Positions 26,709 to 36,117 of a stretch of 64,000 bases of DNA are shown one piece after another. The stretch is from Consotaella aegiceratis. Lineage in GTDB: Bacteria; Pseudomonadota; Alphaproteobacteria; Rhizobiales; Rhizobiaceae. The notes beneath the pieces were generated by a model, which saw only the letters and a list, made by a program, of their open reading frames with translations, had not been told where the DNA came from and did not search any database. A program made the translations under genes and the position numbers. The stretch spans positions 40,065-104,064 of the forward strand of contig NZ_JAZHFT010000013.1 of the NCBI RefSeq assembly GCF_036541425.1, in the 5' to 3' direction. Position 1 is the stretch's first letter, and each line of letters opens with the position of its first letter.

Positions 26709-27689
26709 ATGAGCGCCATCGAACGGAGCCTGCGGAGCGCCTTGGACAAGGGCGACGCCGCTGATCCGGTCTTCCGCCGGGCGCTCTATGCATCGGCTCG
26801 CCAGGCTCTGGACCGGCTCGTCGAGAGCCATCAACCCGGCCCCGAGGCGGAGAGAGCCCATCGCGCCCGGCTCGAGGCGGCGATCGCCGAGATCGAGGCG
26901 GATTATGGAGGGCGCGAGACCGACCCGCTTCCGGCGTCGCCGTCGCCGGAGCGACGATTCGCACCGACTCCGACAATGTCGGATCGACCCTCCCGCGCGA
27001 CCGCCGAGCCTCTCGCCTTGGATGCGGCGCCGGATCGGGCGCGTCGGCCGGCCCCGGCTGCCCACCGTCCGCGCTGGCCGATTGTTGCGGGAGCGGCCCT
27101 GGGCATCCTCGCGCTCGCCGTGGCGGCTGTCGTCTTGGTTTCACCTTTGAGCGCTATCGTGCAGGCCCTGGGCGGCGGCAACGGCTCGAACGACCCGGCC
27201 TCCGCAGCCTGGATCGCCGTCTTTTCCGGTTCCGAGCTGGAGGCGGTCAGCACGTCGGATGGCGCCTCGGCTGAATTGGTGGCCAGTGGTGCCGGCGGTG
27301 CCTTGAAAGTGACGCCGGCAGCGGGCGGTCAGGGCACCGTGTCCATCGAAATCGGGCAGGGCGTGCTGAACCGGATCGCCGGCCGGCACGTCGAGGCGGA
27401 ACTGACGGTCGGCGCGTCGGCGCAGGGCGCGGGCGCCGCCGAATTGACCTGCCGGTTTGCGGACGCATCGCTCTGCGGGCGGCCAACGCTTCGGACCGCC
27501 GACGAGGAGGAGGTTTTCATGGTCGAATTCGACGTGCCGTCGCAGGATCAAGCTCCTGCAAGCTTCGATTTCACCTTCGAGGCCGCCGACACCCCCGATG
27601 GGCTTGTCCTGCACGGGATCAGGATGCGGATCGTCGACGACCGCGCGGAGACCGCCGCCCCCGTCGTGCGAAGCGCCTACCTGAGTTGA
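26709..27689 (+). CDS. Single-pass membrane protein of unknown function
   Basis: A protein of 326 residues. The N-terminal 65 residues are charged and helical (IERSLRSALDKGD, LYASARQALDRLVE). A low-complexity proline/arginine stretch follows, then one membrane helix (IVAGAALGILALAVAAVVLV, about residues 122-141), then a periplasmic domain that looks beta-rich. The start at 26709 has GGGGAA upstream. It directly precedes phoR with a 49-bp gap on the same strand. No family is recognised. Confidence 0.6.
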   Translation: MSAIERSLRSALDKGDAADPVFRRALYASARQALDRLVESHQPGPEAERAHRARLEAAIAEIEADYGGRETDPLPASPSPERRFAPTPTMSDRPSRATAEPLALDAAPDRARRPAPAAHRPRWPIVAGAALGILALAVAAVVLVSPLSAIVQALGGGNGSNDPASAAWIAVFSGSELEAVSTSDGASAELVASGAGGALKVTPAAGGQGTVSIEIGQGVLNRIAGRHVEAELTVGASAQGAGAAELTCRFADASLCGRPTLRTADEEEVFMVEFDVPSQDQAPASFDFTFEAADTPDGLVLHGIRMRIVDDRAETAAPVVRSAYLS

Positions 27690-27738
27690 GTGTTCCGCCA
27701 CCGCGCTGAGCATTGCTCGATGGATCGACCGAGACACC

Positions 27739-29058
27739 ATGCCCTCTAGTCCGCCGCCCGATACCGAGTCCCCGGCGCAACGGCGCTGGCAGCCGTCGGC
27801 AATGCGCGTCGGAGTGGTTGGCGCGCTGGCGCTGCTGAGCGTCGCATTCTTCTTTCCGCAGGCTCGTGTCGTAGCGCTTGGCGGTCTGGCCGTTTTGGCG
27901 CTGGCCGCGTTCCTGCCGTCGCGCCGCCGGCCGCCGGCCCAGATGCGCGAGGAGGAACGGCGGCGCCAGATTCCGCTATGGCCGGAGACGCCGATGAAGG
28001 CGGTGGTCGAGGCGCTGCCCAGCCCGGCTTTCATCCTCGACCGCAATCTCGCGCTGCGCTATCGCAACGCCTTGTCGGAAAAGGCGTTCGGCGCCATGGC
28101 GCTGGGCGATTCGATCTCGCTGCGGCTGCGTTCGCCGGAACTTCTGGCCGCGATCGAGTCGGCGGTCAGGCAGTCGGCGGCCGAACGGACGCAATATGTC
28201 GAGCGCGGCCTGGCGGGGCGCTCTTGGAGCGTCGACATCGCGCCTATCCCTGCGCCACAGGGCGAGAACCCCTACTTCTTCCTTCTGCTCTTCTACGACC
28301 GCACCGCCGAGCACGGCGTCGAGCGCATGCGCACCGATTTCGTCGCCAATGCCAGCCATGAACTGCGCACGCCGCTCGCTTCCGTGCTCGGCTTCATCGA
28401 GACATTGCAGGGGCCTGCCAAGGGCGATGCCGCGGCACGGGACAAGTTCCTCGCCGTCATGCACGACCAGGCGACCCGCATGTCGCGCCTGATCGACGAC
28501 CTCATGTCGTTGTCGCGCATCGAGATGAAGCGCCATGTGCCGGTGGAAAGCTCGGTCGATCTGAAGCGCCTGCTCGGCGAAGTCTGCGAGATGATGAGCC
28601 CGCTGGCCCACGATCTCGGCGTCTCGCTCGAACTGGAACCGTCCTCCGGCGACTACCCGATCGTCGGGGAGCGGGACGAACTGATCCAGGTGTTCTCGAA
28701 CCTGATCGAGAACGCCTGCAAGTATGGCCAAGCCGGCCAGCGGGTGGTGCTGTCGCTGGCGAGCCGGCGCGATCGCGACATCCGCTATTTCGACGTCGCG
28801 GTCCGGGATTTCGGTCCGGGTATCGCCGCCGAGCATGTGCCGCGCCTCACCGAGCGGTTCTACCGCGTCGACATGGCCCACTCCAGCGCGAAGCGTGGAA
28901 CCGGCCTGGGGCTCTCGATCGTGCGCAACATCCTGGTGCGCCATCGTGCCGAACTGCTGATCGAGTCCGAGGTCGGCCGGGGCTCGACCTTCACGGTTCG
29001 CCTGCGGGCTGCCGCAACCGATCGGGTCAATCCGGAGAAAGCTGTTCTGGAACAGTAG
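27739..29058 (+). CDS. phoR: Phosphate-regulon sensor histidine kinase PhoR
   Basis: A membrane kinase of 439 residues with two N-terminal helices (about 23-40 and 43-60), a PAS-like region from about 86 (VVEALPSPAFILDRNLALRY), the phospho-acceptor His207 in FVANASHELRTPLAS, and the ATPase domain with N box LIENACKYG, DFGPGIA and GTGLGLSIV. It phosphorylates PhoB when phosphate is low and is held off by PstSCAB-PhoU. Gene order phoR-pstSCAB-phoU-phoB on one strand is the usual rhizobial layout. A Pho box starts seven bases after its stop. Confidence 0.93.
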   Translation: MPSSPPPDTESPAQRRWQPSAMRVGVVGALALLSVAFFFPQARVVALGGLAVLALAAFLPSRRRPPAQMREEERRRQIPLWPETPMKAVVEALPSPAFILDRNLALRYRNALSEKAFGAMALGDSISLRLRSPELLAAIESAVRQSAAERTQYVERGLAGRSWSVDIAPIPAPQGENPYFFLLLFYDRTAEHGVERMRTDFVANASHELRTPLASVLGFIETLQGPAKGDAAARDKFLAVMHDQATRMSRLIDDLMSLSRIEMKRHVPVESSVDLKRLLGEVCEMMSPLAHDLGVSLELEPSSGDYPIVGERDELIQVFSNLIENACKYGQAGQRVVLSLASRRDRDIRYFDVAVRDFGPGIAAEHVPRLTERFYRVDMAHSSAKRGTGLGLSIVRNILVRHRAELLIESEVGRGSTFTVRLRAAATDRVNPEKAVLEQ

Positions 29059-29064
29059 GTTATA

Positions 29065-29093
29065 CTGTCATAAAACAGATAACCAACTGTCAT
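29065..29093 (+). promoter_or_regulatory. Pho box (PhoB-binding direct repeats) upstream of pstS
   Basis: CTGTCAT occurs at 29065-29071 and again at 29087-29093, exactly 22 bp apart, with a degenerate unit CAGATAA at the midpoint (29076-29082). The 11-bp spacing of three units fits tandem PhoB dimer binding (consensus CTGTCAT-N4 repeats). It is 101 bp upstream of the pstS ATG. Confidence 0.8.
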
Positions 29094-29193
29094 ATAGACG
29101 TAGCCCAAGACCGATAGACGAAATGTCGAACCGCGGTGACGAAAGGTTGCCTGATGATCGGTTCGACAACGAAACTCCTCAAGGAGCCAACCC

Positions 29194-30237
29194 GTGACGA
29201 TTCTCAAGACTGCCAGCCTCGCGCTTGGCGCATCGATGATCATGGTCGGTGCAGCCTCCGCGCAGAACGCGGAGCCGATCCAGATTGCCGGCTCTTCGAC
29301 CGTTCTGCCCTACGCGCAGATCGTCGCCGAGACCTTCGGCGAGACCTTCCCCGAATTTCCGACCCCCGTGGTCGAGTCCGGTGGTTCGTCCGCCGGCCTG
29401 AAGCAGTTCTGCCAGGGCGTCGGCCCTGACACCATCGACATCGCCAATGCTTCGCGCGCCATCAAGGACTCGGAGGTCGAGGCCTGCAAGGGCGCTGGCG
29501 TGACCGACATCCAGGAAGTCAAATTCGGCTATGACGGCATCGTCTTCGCCAGCGACATCAACGGCCCGGACTTCGCCCTGACGCCCGAGATGGTGTTCAC
29601 GGCGTTGGCCGCAAAGGTCGTTCAGGACGGCAAGGTCGTCGACAATCCGTACACGAGCTGGGCCGAGGTCGATTCCAGCCTGCCGGACCAGAAGATTCTC
29701 GCCTTCATCCCGGCCGAGAACCACGGCACCCGCGAAGTCTTCTCCGAGAAGCTCCTGGCCGCCGGCTGCGAAAGCTCGGGCGCCCAGGAAGCCTTCGTTG
29801 CATCCGGCATGGACGAAAAGGCCGCCGGCGCCCAGTGCATGGCGGTCCGCAAGGACGGCGCCGCCACCGAGATCTCCGGCGACTATACCGAGACCCTGTC
29901 GCGCATCGATGCCGACAAGCAGGCGATCGGCGTGTTCGGCCTGGCCTTCTACGAGCAGAACCAGGACAAGCTGAAGGTGGCCACCGTGTCCGGCATCACG
30001 CCGTCGGTGGAGACCATCGCCAAGGGCGAGTACCCGGTGTCGCGTCCGCTCTACTTCTACGTCAAGAAGGCCCACATCGGCGTCGTCCCGGGTCTGGCCG
30101 AGTACGTGAACTTCTTCCTGTCCGATCAGATGATCGGCACGGATGGTCCGCTCGCCGACTACGGCCTGGTCCCGGCTCCGGATGCCGAGCGCGACGAGTT
30201 CCGCTCGAAGTTCGAGAACGGCGACACGCTGGGCTGA
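29194..30237 (+). CDS. pstS: Phosphate-binding periplasmic protein PstS
   Basis: The high-affinity phosphate receptor, 347 residues. Signal peptide at 1-23 (ALGASMIMVGAASAQ). Phosphate-site segments are IAGSSTVLPYAQ, ESGGSSAGLKQFCQG and DIANASRAIKD. This is the larger PstS type with an internal GMDEKAAGAQCM insertion, common in alphaproteobacteria. GGAG precedes the ATG. A strong stem-loop (30285-30313) in the gap before pstC may stabilise the pstS message or limit downstream transcription. Confidence 0.96.
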   Translation: MTILKTASLALGASMIMVGAASAQNAEPIQIAGSSTVLPYAQIVAETFGETFPEFPTPVVESGGSSAGLKQFCQGVGPDTIDIANASRAIKDSEVEACKGAGVTDIQEVKFGYDGIVFASDINGPDFALTPEMVFTALAAKVVQDGKVVDNPYTSWAEVDSSLPDQKILAFIPAENHGTREVFSEKLLAAGCESSGAQEAFVASGMDEKAAGAQCMAVRKDGAATEISGDYTETLSRIDADKQAIGVFGLAFYEQNQDKLKVATVSGITPSVETIAKGEYPVSRPLYFYVKKAHIGVVPGLAEYVNFFLSDQMIGTDGPLADYGLVPAPDAERDEFRSKFENGDTLG

Positions 30238-30284
30238 CGTCTTGGCGGTCTGGCGGACGATCGGTCCGTCTGGAACCACGGGTA

Positions 30285-30313
30285 TGGCCGTCAGCTCCTC
30301 GGGCTGACGGCCA
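30285..30313 (+). terminator. Intercistronic stem-loop between pstS and pstC
   Basis: TGGCCGTCAGC (30285-30295) and GCTGACGGCCA (30303-30313) pair perfectly over 11 bp with a seven-base loop. A structure between the abundant binding-protein message and the transporter genes commonly acts as attenuator or mRNA-stabilising element. There is no T run. Confidence 0.55.
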
Positions 30314-30399
30314 CTGTTGAGTGACGGGTGTGTCCATGGCCTCATCGAATGTCGAGGCAGTGCTGCCGCGGGCGCGTCGGGTGTAGGTAGGAGAAACCG

Positions 30400-31890
30400 G
30401 TGTCGACCTTCACCATCATCCTGATCGTATTGTTGATCGCGGCAGTTGGGTTCGTCCTGGCCCTGCGGCGCGGTCACGAACTGGCGTCCCGTTCGGAGCG
30501 CCGGCTGCATTCACGCCCGATCTACCACGCCACTTATGTTCTCTCCTGGACGCTGGTGCCGTCGCTTCTCGTGCTGGCGGCCTGGCTGATCGTCTCGCCG
30601 ATCGTCATCGGGGCCGACCTGCGCGCCGAGGTGCCCGAACAGGACCTTGCCGAAAGCGGCCTGACCGCGGAACTCGCCCACGAGATGGTCTCGGCCATCG
30701 GAAAGGGTCTGCGGCTGCTGCCGTCCGACGAGCGCGACCAGGTTTCCGAAACCACCACGATCGAGGAACTGGTGCCGCTTCTGCAGCGGCGCGGCATGCC
30801 CGTCGCCTCCTCCTCGAAAAGCTTCATGATCCCGCTGGCGCTGCGCCAGAACCATCTGGAGGACGTAAGCCGCTGGCTGATGACCGCCGTGGTGATCGTG
30901 CTGGCGTTGCTCGGCGCCATCTGGGGCTATCGGCGGCTGGCGGTGCGGCTGAGGGCCCGCAACGGCGTCGAGGCGGTGGTGCGCACCGGCCTGATCGTCT
31001 GCTCGTCGATCGCCATTCTCACCACGGTCGGCATCGTCCTGTCGATGATCTTCGAGACCTTCGATTTCTTCTCACGCGTGCCGCCGCAGGACTTCTTCTT
31101 CGGAACGGTGTGGGATCCGGGCTTCGCGGGGGCCGGTTCGGGCGGCGTCGCCGGCCGGTTCGGCTTCATCCCGCTGTTCGCCGGCACGCTCTACATCAGC
31201 GCCGTCGCCATGGCGCTCGCGGTGCCGGTGGGGCTCTTCGCCGCCATCTTCATGGCCGAATACGCCGACGGCCGGACCCGATCGATCGTCAAGCCGCTGC
31301 TCGAGGTGCTGGCCGGCATCCCGACCATCGTCTACGGCTTCTTCGCCCTGATCACGGTCGGCCCTTTCCTGCGTGATCTTTCGGCCGAATTGGCCGGGCT
31401 CGTCACCGGCAACTACGCCAGTTTCATCCAGGCCCAGAGCGTGTTCACGGCCGGCCTGGTGATGGGCATCATGCTGATCCCCTTCGTCTCGTCGCTGTCC
31501 GATGATGTCATTACCGCCGTGCCCCAAAGCCTGCGCGACGGATCGCTGGGGCTGGGCGCGACGGAGTCTGAGACGATCAAGCGGGTGATCCTGCCCGCCG
31601 CGCTTCCGGGCATCGTTTCGGCGCTGCTGCTCACCGCCTCGCGCGCCATCGGTGAAACCATGATCGTGGTGCTGGCCGCCGGCGTTGCAGCCAACCTGAC
31701 GGCCGATCCGTTCCGCGCGATGACGACGGTGACGGTCAAGATCGTCAATCAGTTGACGGGCGACCTGGAGTTCACCTCGCCGCAGACGCTGGTGGCGTTC
31801 GCGCTGGGCATGACGCTCTTCGTCATCACGCTCTGCCTCAACATCTTCGCCCTCTACATCGTGCGCAAATATCGGGAGCAGTACGAATGA
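30400..31890 (+). CDS. pstC: Phosphate ABC transporter permease PstC
   Basis: An inner-membrane permease of 496 residues, longer than E. coli PstC (about 319) because of an N-terminal region with two helices and a charged periplasmic stretch (DLRAEVPEQDLAESGLTAEL). The canonical domain starts near residue 200 and includes FIPLFAGTLYISAVAMALAV, EVLAGIPTIVYGFFALI and the EAA loop LGATESETIKRVILPAALPG. It starts with GTG at 30400 after TAGGAG. It overlaps pstA by ATGA. Confidence 0.95.
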   Translation: MSTFTIILIVLLIAAVGFVLALRRGHELASRSERRLHSRPIYHATYVLSWTLVPSLLVLAAWLIVSPIVIGADLRAEVPEQDLAESGLTAELAHEMVSAIGKGLRLLPSDERDQVSETTTIEELVPLLQRRGMPVASSSKSFMIPLALRQNHLEDVSRWLMTAVVIVLALLGAIWGYRRLAVRLRARNGVEAVVRTGLIVCSSIAILTTVGIVLSMIFETFDFFSRVPPQDFFFGTVWDPGFAGAGSGGVAGRFGFIPLFAGTLYISAVAMALAVPVGLFAAIFMAEYADGRTRSIVKPLLEVLAGIPTIVYGFFALITVGPFLRDLSAELAGLVTGNYASFIQAQSVFTAGLVMGIMLIPFVSSLSDDVITAVPQSLRDGSLGLGATESETIKRVILPAALPGIVSALLLTASRAIGETMIVVLAAGVAANLTADPFRAMTTVTVKIVNQLTGDLEFTSPQTLVAFALGMTLFVITLCLNIFALYIVRKYREQYE

Positions 31891-33206
31891 CGGACGCGAC
31901 CGCCAACGGCTATCGCGCGGCCAGCGCTGCCCCGGCCCGGCGAGATATCGGCATCAAACGGCGCTATGCCGCCGAGCGGCGCTTCCGCTTCTATGGGATG
32001 GCGGCCATCGCGATCGGCATCCTCGCCCTGATCGCACTGCTTTGGAGCGTTTTCTCCAAGGGCTACACAGCCTTCTGGCAGACGGAGATCCATGTCCCGA
32101 TCACCTTTTCGGAACAGGTGATCGATCCCAAGGGCACTGGCGGCAAGGACCAGATGGCCCTGCGCATGGCGGACTATCCGAAGCTCGCCCGCGAAGGCCT
32201 CGTCGCTGCTCTCGGCATCGATCCCGAAGACCGCAGCGCGGTGACGGAAGCCAGCAAGCTGATTTCGACCGGGGTGCGCGTCGATCTGCGCGAGATGGTC
32301 ATGGCCGATCTCACGCTGATCGGCAAGACGCGGGAGGTCTGGCTCTATGCCAGTTCCGAGCTCGACAGCGCCCTGAAAGGCCAATACGACCTCTCGGTCG
32401 ACGAAAGCCGGCGGCCGATCAGCGACCGACAGCTTCAGTGGGTCGAAAAGCTGAAGGACGAAAGTCGGCTCGAGCAGCGCTTCAACTGGGGCCTGTTCAC
32501 CTTCGGAGCATCCAGCCGCGCCGAGACGGCGGGCGTCGGCGTCGCCATCGTCGGCTCGTTCTACATGATGCTGATCGTGCTGGTGCTGGCGCTGCCGATC
32601 GGCGTCGCGGCCTCGATCTACCTGGAGGAGTTCGCGCCGAAGAACCGATGGACCGATCTGATCGAGGTTAACATCAACAATCTGGCGGCCGTGCCGTCGA
32701 TCGTCTTCGGCCTGCTCGGCCTGGCGGTGTTCATCAACTGGTTCGGCCTGCCGCGTTCGGCGGCCATCGTCGGCGGCCTGGTGCTCACCTTGATGACGCT
32801 GCCGACGGTGATCATCGCCACGCGCGCGGCGTTGAAGGCCGTCCCGCCCTCGCTGCGCGACGCCGCGCTCGGGGTCGGCGCCTCGAAGATGCAGATGGTC
32901 TTTCACCACGTCCTGCCGCTCGCCCTGCCGGGCATCCTGACGGGCACGATCATCGGCCTCGCCCAGGCGCTGGGTGAAACGGCGCCGCTGCTTCTGATCG
33001 GCATGGTCGCCTTCGTCGCCGACTATCCGGACACGCCGCTGGATGCTTCGACGGCCCTGCCGGTGCAGATCTACATGTGGGCCAACGAAGCCGAGCGCGC
33101 CTTCGTCGAGCGGACGTCGGGCGCCATCATCATCCTGCTTCTCTTCCTCGCCGCCATGAATTTGACGGCCATCTTTCTGCGCCGCCGCTTCGAGCGGCGT
33201 TGGTAG
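31887..33206 (+). CDS. pstA: Phosphate ABC transporter permease PstA, with N-terminal DUF3333-type extension
   Basis: The second permease, 439 residues. The first ~200 residues hold one helix (AIGILALIALLWSVFSKGYT) and a soluble periplasmic domain of the kind named DUF3333, then six helices with NNLAAVPSIVFGLLGLAVFI and the EAA loop LGVGASKMQMVFHHVLPLAL. Both permeases of this locus carry extra N-terminal domains, as is usual in rhizobia. Start codon overlaps the pstC stop. Confidence 0.94.
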   Translation: MTDATANGYRAASAAPARRDIGIKRRYAAERRFRFYGMAAIAIGILALIALLWSVFSKGYTAFWQTEIHVPITFSEQVIDPKGTGGKDQMALRMADYPKLAREGLVAALGIDPEDRSAVTEASKLISTGVRVDLREMVMADLTLIGKTREVWLYASSELDSALKGQYDLSVDESRRPISDRQLQWVEKLKDESRLEQRFNWGLFTFGASSRAETAGVGVAIVGSFYMMLIVLVLALPIGVAASIYLEEFAPKNRWTDLIEVNINNLAAVPSIVFGLLGLAVFINWFGLPRSAAIVGGLVLTLMTLPTVIIATRAALKAVPPSLRDAALGVGASKMQMVFHHVLPLALPGILTGTIIGLAQALGETAPLLLIGMVAFVADYPDTPLDASTALPVQIYMWANEAERAFVERTSGAIIILLLFLAAMNLTAIFLRRRFERRW

Positions 33207-33224
33207 CAGCAACGGACCCTTGCC

Positions 33225-34034
33225 ATGGAACAGACAGTGCCGACGCAATTTCAGGAGCCGGTCACCAGGGCCAACTGGCCGGTGAAGATGGACGCCAAGG
33301 ACGTGTGCGTCTTCTACGGAGAAAAGCAGGCGCTCTACAATGTCGATCTGGAGATCCCCGAAAACCAGGTGACGGCCCTCATCGGGCCGTCCGGTTGCGG
33401 CAAGTCGACCTATCTGCGCTGCCTCAACCGCATGAACGACACGATCGACATCGCCAGGGTGACGGGCACCATCACGCTCGACGGCGAGGACATCTACGCG
33501 CCCGACCTCGACGTGGTGGAACTGCGCGCGCGTGTCGGCATGGTCTTCCAGAAGCCGAACCCGTTCCCCAAATCGATTTTCGACAATGTCGCCTATGGAC
33601 CGCGCCTGCACGGACTCGCCCGGTCGAAGGGGGAGCTCGAAGAGATCGTCGCCACAAGCTTGCGGCGCGCCGGCCTGTTCGAGGAGGTCAAGGATCGCCT
33701 CAACGAACCGGGCACAGGCCTGTCGGGCGGCCAGCAGCAGCGTCTGTGCATCGCCCGCGCCATCGCCGTCTCGCCCGAGGTGATCCTGATGGACGAGCCG
33801 TGCTCGGCGCTCGATCCGATCGCCACCGCCAAGGTCGAGGAACTGATCGACGAGCTGAAGGAGAACTTCACCATCGTCATCGTCACCCACTCGATGCAGC
33901 AGGCGGCGCGTGTGTCCCAACGAACCGCCATGTTCCATCTCGGCAATCTGGTCGAGGTCGGCCCGACCGAGAAGATGTTCCAGAACCCGGACGACAAGCG
34001 CACCCAGGATTACATCACCGGCCGCTTCGGTTGA
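33225..34034 (+). CDS. pstB: Phosphate ABC transporter ATP-binding protein PstB
   Basis: The ATPase subunit, 269 residues. Walker A GPSGCGKSTYLRCLNRMND, Q loop in GMVFQKPNPFPKSIFDNVAY, signature LSGGQQQRLCIARAI, Walker B VILMDEPCSALDP and switch His in VTHSMQQAA are all present and typical of PstB. It lies 18 bp after pstA. Besides transport it takes part in signalling phosphate sufficiency to PhoR through PhoU. Confidence 0.97.
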   Translation: MEQTVPTQFQEPVTRANWPVKMDAKDVCVFYGEKQALYNVDLEIPENQVTALIGPSGCGKSTYLRCLNRMNDTIDIARVTGTITLDGEDIYAPDLDVVELRARVGMVFQKPNPFPKSIFDNVAYGPRLHGLARSKGELEEIVATSLRRAGLFEEVKDRLNEPGTGLSGGQQQRLCIARAIAVSPEVILMDEPCSALDPIATAKVEELIDELKENFTIVIVTHSMQQAARVSQRTAMFHLGNLVEVGPTEKMFQNPDDKRTQDYITGRFG

Positions 34035-34050
34035 GCCGGCAGGAGGCACC

Positions 34051-34791
34051 ATGGAAGAACATACCGTCAGATCGTACGACGAAGAGCTGCGCTATATCGT
34101 TCGCCGGATTTGCGAGATGGGCGGCCAGGCCGAGCGGCTGGTCGAGCGCTCGGTGACGGCGATGACGCGCAACGACCTGCCGATGGCGGAATCTGTCGTC
34201 GTCGAGGACGCGCTGCTCGACGCCGCCCAGCGCGAGCTCGACGAGCGCGCGATCCTCACCATCGCCAAGCGCCAGCCCATGGCGCAGGATCTGCGCGAGA
34301 TCGTCGGCGCCATCCGCATCTCCAACGACCTGGAGCGCATCGGCGATCTCGGCAAGAACATCGCCAAGCGGGTGATCGCCGTGCACGACCATCCGCAGCC
34401 GCTGCAGCTGGTGCGCGGCATCGAGCACCTGTCCGAGCTGACGCTGGAGCAGCTCAAGGAGGTTCTGGACGCCTACGCCACGCGCGACTATCACCGCGCC
34501 GAGATGATCCGCGACAAGGACGAGGCGATCGACGCCATGTATACGTCGATCTTCCGCGAACTCCTCACCTACATGATGGAGGATCCGCGCAACATCTCGG
34601 CCTGCACGCATCTGCTCTTCAGCGCCAAGAACATCGAGCGGATCGGCGATCACGCGACCAACATCGCCGAGACGATCTACTACATCCGCACCGGCGCCCA
34701 GATGCCGATGGAACGCCCCAAGGGGGACCGCACGGCCTCCATGGTGGTTCCGCCGGAGGAGGGGGCAGCGACGACGGACGTCGAGGGTTAG
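34051..34791 (+). CDS. phoU: Phosphate signalling protein PhoU
   Basis: A helical cytoplasmic protein of 246 residues linking the Pst transporter to PhoR. The two PhoU metal-binding repeats are seen as RISNDLERIGDLGKNIA and FSAKNIERIGDHATNIAETI, each ending a three-helix bundle. The last 25 residues are a disordered tail. AGGAGG lies six bases before the ATG at 34051, and the gene follows pstB by 16 bp. Confidence 0.96.
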   Translation: MEEHTVRSYDEELRYIVRRICEMGGQAERLVERSVTAMTRNDLPMAESVVVEDALLDAAQRELDERAILTIAKRQPMAQDLREIVGAIRISNDLERIGDLGKNIAKRVIAVHDHPQPLQLVRGIEHLSELTLEQLKEVLDAYATRDYHRAEMIRDKDEAIDAMYTSIFRELLTYMMEDPRNISACTHLLFSAKNIERIGDHATNIAETIYYIRTGAQMPMERPKGDRTASMVVPPEEGAATTDVEG

Positions 34792-34795
34792 CCGC

Positions 34796-35530
34796 ATGAA
34801 CGCACGTATTGTGGTGGTCGAGGACGAGGAGGCTCTGGGCCTCATCCTTCGATACAACCTGGAGGCCGAGGGTTATTCGGTCGACACGATCATGCGCGGC
34901 GACGAAGCCGACCTGCGCCTCAAGGAAGACGTTCCCGACCTTCTCATCCTCGATTGGATGCTGCCCGGCCTGTCGGGCGTCGAGTTGTGCCGGCGCCTTC
35001 GGACCCGGGCGGAAACCGAGCGCCTGCCGATCATCATGCTGACGGCGCGCGGCGAGGAATCGGAACGCGTCCGGGGCCTGTCGGTGGGGGCCGACGACTA
35101 TGTCGTCAAACCGTTCTCGACGCCGGAGCTGTTGGCGCGGGTTCGCGGCATGCTGCGGCGCGTCAAGCCGGAGAAGATCGCCAGCCAGCTCGCCGCGGGT
35201 GACATCGATCTCGATCGCGAGACGCGCCGGGTTCGCCGGGCGGGGCGCGAGATCAAGCTCGGGCCGACCGAGTTCAAACTCCTGGAATTCCTGATGCAGG
35301 CGCCCGGCCGCGTGTTCTCCCGCGAGCAGCTTCTCGACGGGGTCTGGGGCCGCGACATCTATGTCGACGAGCGCACCGTCGACGTCCATGTCGGACGGTT
35401 GCGCAAGGCGATCAACCGCGGTCGCCAGCGCGATCCGATCCGCACCGTGCGCGGCGCCGGCTATGCCCTGGACGAGCACTTCGCGGCCAAGATGCCGGCC
35501 CGTGTCGACGGGGCCGCCGCGAGCAATTGA
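34796..35530 (+). CDS. phoB: Phosphate-regulon response regulator PhoB
   Basis: An OmpR-class regulator of 244 residues. Receiver: acidic pocket VVEDEE, phospho-acceptor D53 in LILDWMLPG, T83 in MLTARG and K105 in DDYVVKPF. DNA-binding winged helix: GPTEFKLLEFLMQAPGRVFS, VDERTVDVHVGRLRKAI and RTVRGAGYALDE. It should bind the Pho box at 29065-29093, closing the loop over the operon. Starts four bases after phoU. Confidence 0.96.
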   Translation: MNARIVVVEDEEALGLILRYNLEAEGYSVDTIMRGDEADLRLKEDVPDLLILDWMLPGLSGVELCRRLRTRAETERLPIIMLTARGEESERVRGLSVGADDYVVKPFSTPELLARVRGMLRRVKPEKIASQLAAGDIDLDRETRRVRRAGREIKLGPTEFKLLEFLMQAPGRVFSREQLLDGVWGRDIYVDERTVDVHVGRLRKAINRGRQRDPIRTVRGAGYALDEHFAAKMPARVDGAAASN

Positions 35531-35591
35531 GGCTCGGGCACTTCCGCGGCGTTGACGACGGGCAGCGGCGCCGGCAAGTGTCTTTCGATGA

Positions 35592-36083
35592 ATGGCTCGA
35601 TCCCGACCCTATAGACTGGACGATGGTTCGGCATTGGTCGATCTCTGGCGGCAGACATGGATTGCCACCTATGAAGGGCAACTCGGCCGGCCCGCCACCG
35701 ACAAGATGCTTGCGCAGCTTCGCGACCAGGGCTGTTCGGCGATGATCTCAGGCAACGACGAAACGGCGCTGTGTGCCGTGTGCGACGGCATGATCGTCGG
35801 CAGTGCGATTTTCGCCGAGCGGGGAGGGACGGCCTATCTATGGGGCATGTACGTCCATCCCGCATTTCAGCGTCAGGGGATCGGCGAAAGCCTGCTCGCG
35901 GCCGTGTCTGCGGCATGCTCCGGCCGGAGACTGGAAGTCCAGGTGCTGAAGACGAGCCTTGCGGCCCTTCTTTTTTATCGAAAAGCTGGATTTTCCGATC
36001 TGGGTGAAGTCGAGGCCGACATCATGCTGTCGGTGAAGGCGCAGGTGGTCGTCATGGGGCGGCGTCTCGACTCGGAAGTCTGA
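35592..36083 (+). CDS. GNAT-family N-acetyltransferase
   Basis: A 163-residue acetyl-CoA-dependent transferase. The acetyl-CoA-binding motif A is YLWGMYVHPAFQRQGIGESL (R-x-x-G-x-G/A as RQGIGE), and LLFYRKAGF is motif B. The substrate is not predictable. The first 20 residues (YRLDDGSALVDLWRQTW) match the usual first helix pair. Stand-alone after phoB. Confidence 0.8.
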   Translation: MARSRPYRLDDGSALVDLWRQTWIATYEGQLGRPATDKMLAQLRDQGCSAMISGNDETALCAVCDGMIVGSAIFAERGGTAYLWGMYVHPAFQRQGIGESLLAAVSAACSGRRLEVQVLKTSLAALLFYRKAGFSDLGEVEADIMLSVKAQVVVMGRRLDSEV

Positions 36084-36117
36084 GCCGCCGCCTGGGCGTC
36101 CGGCCGCCGTTCCGACC

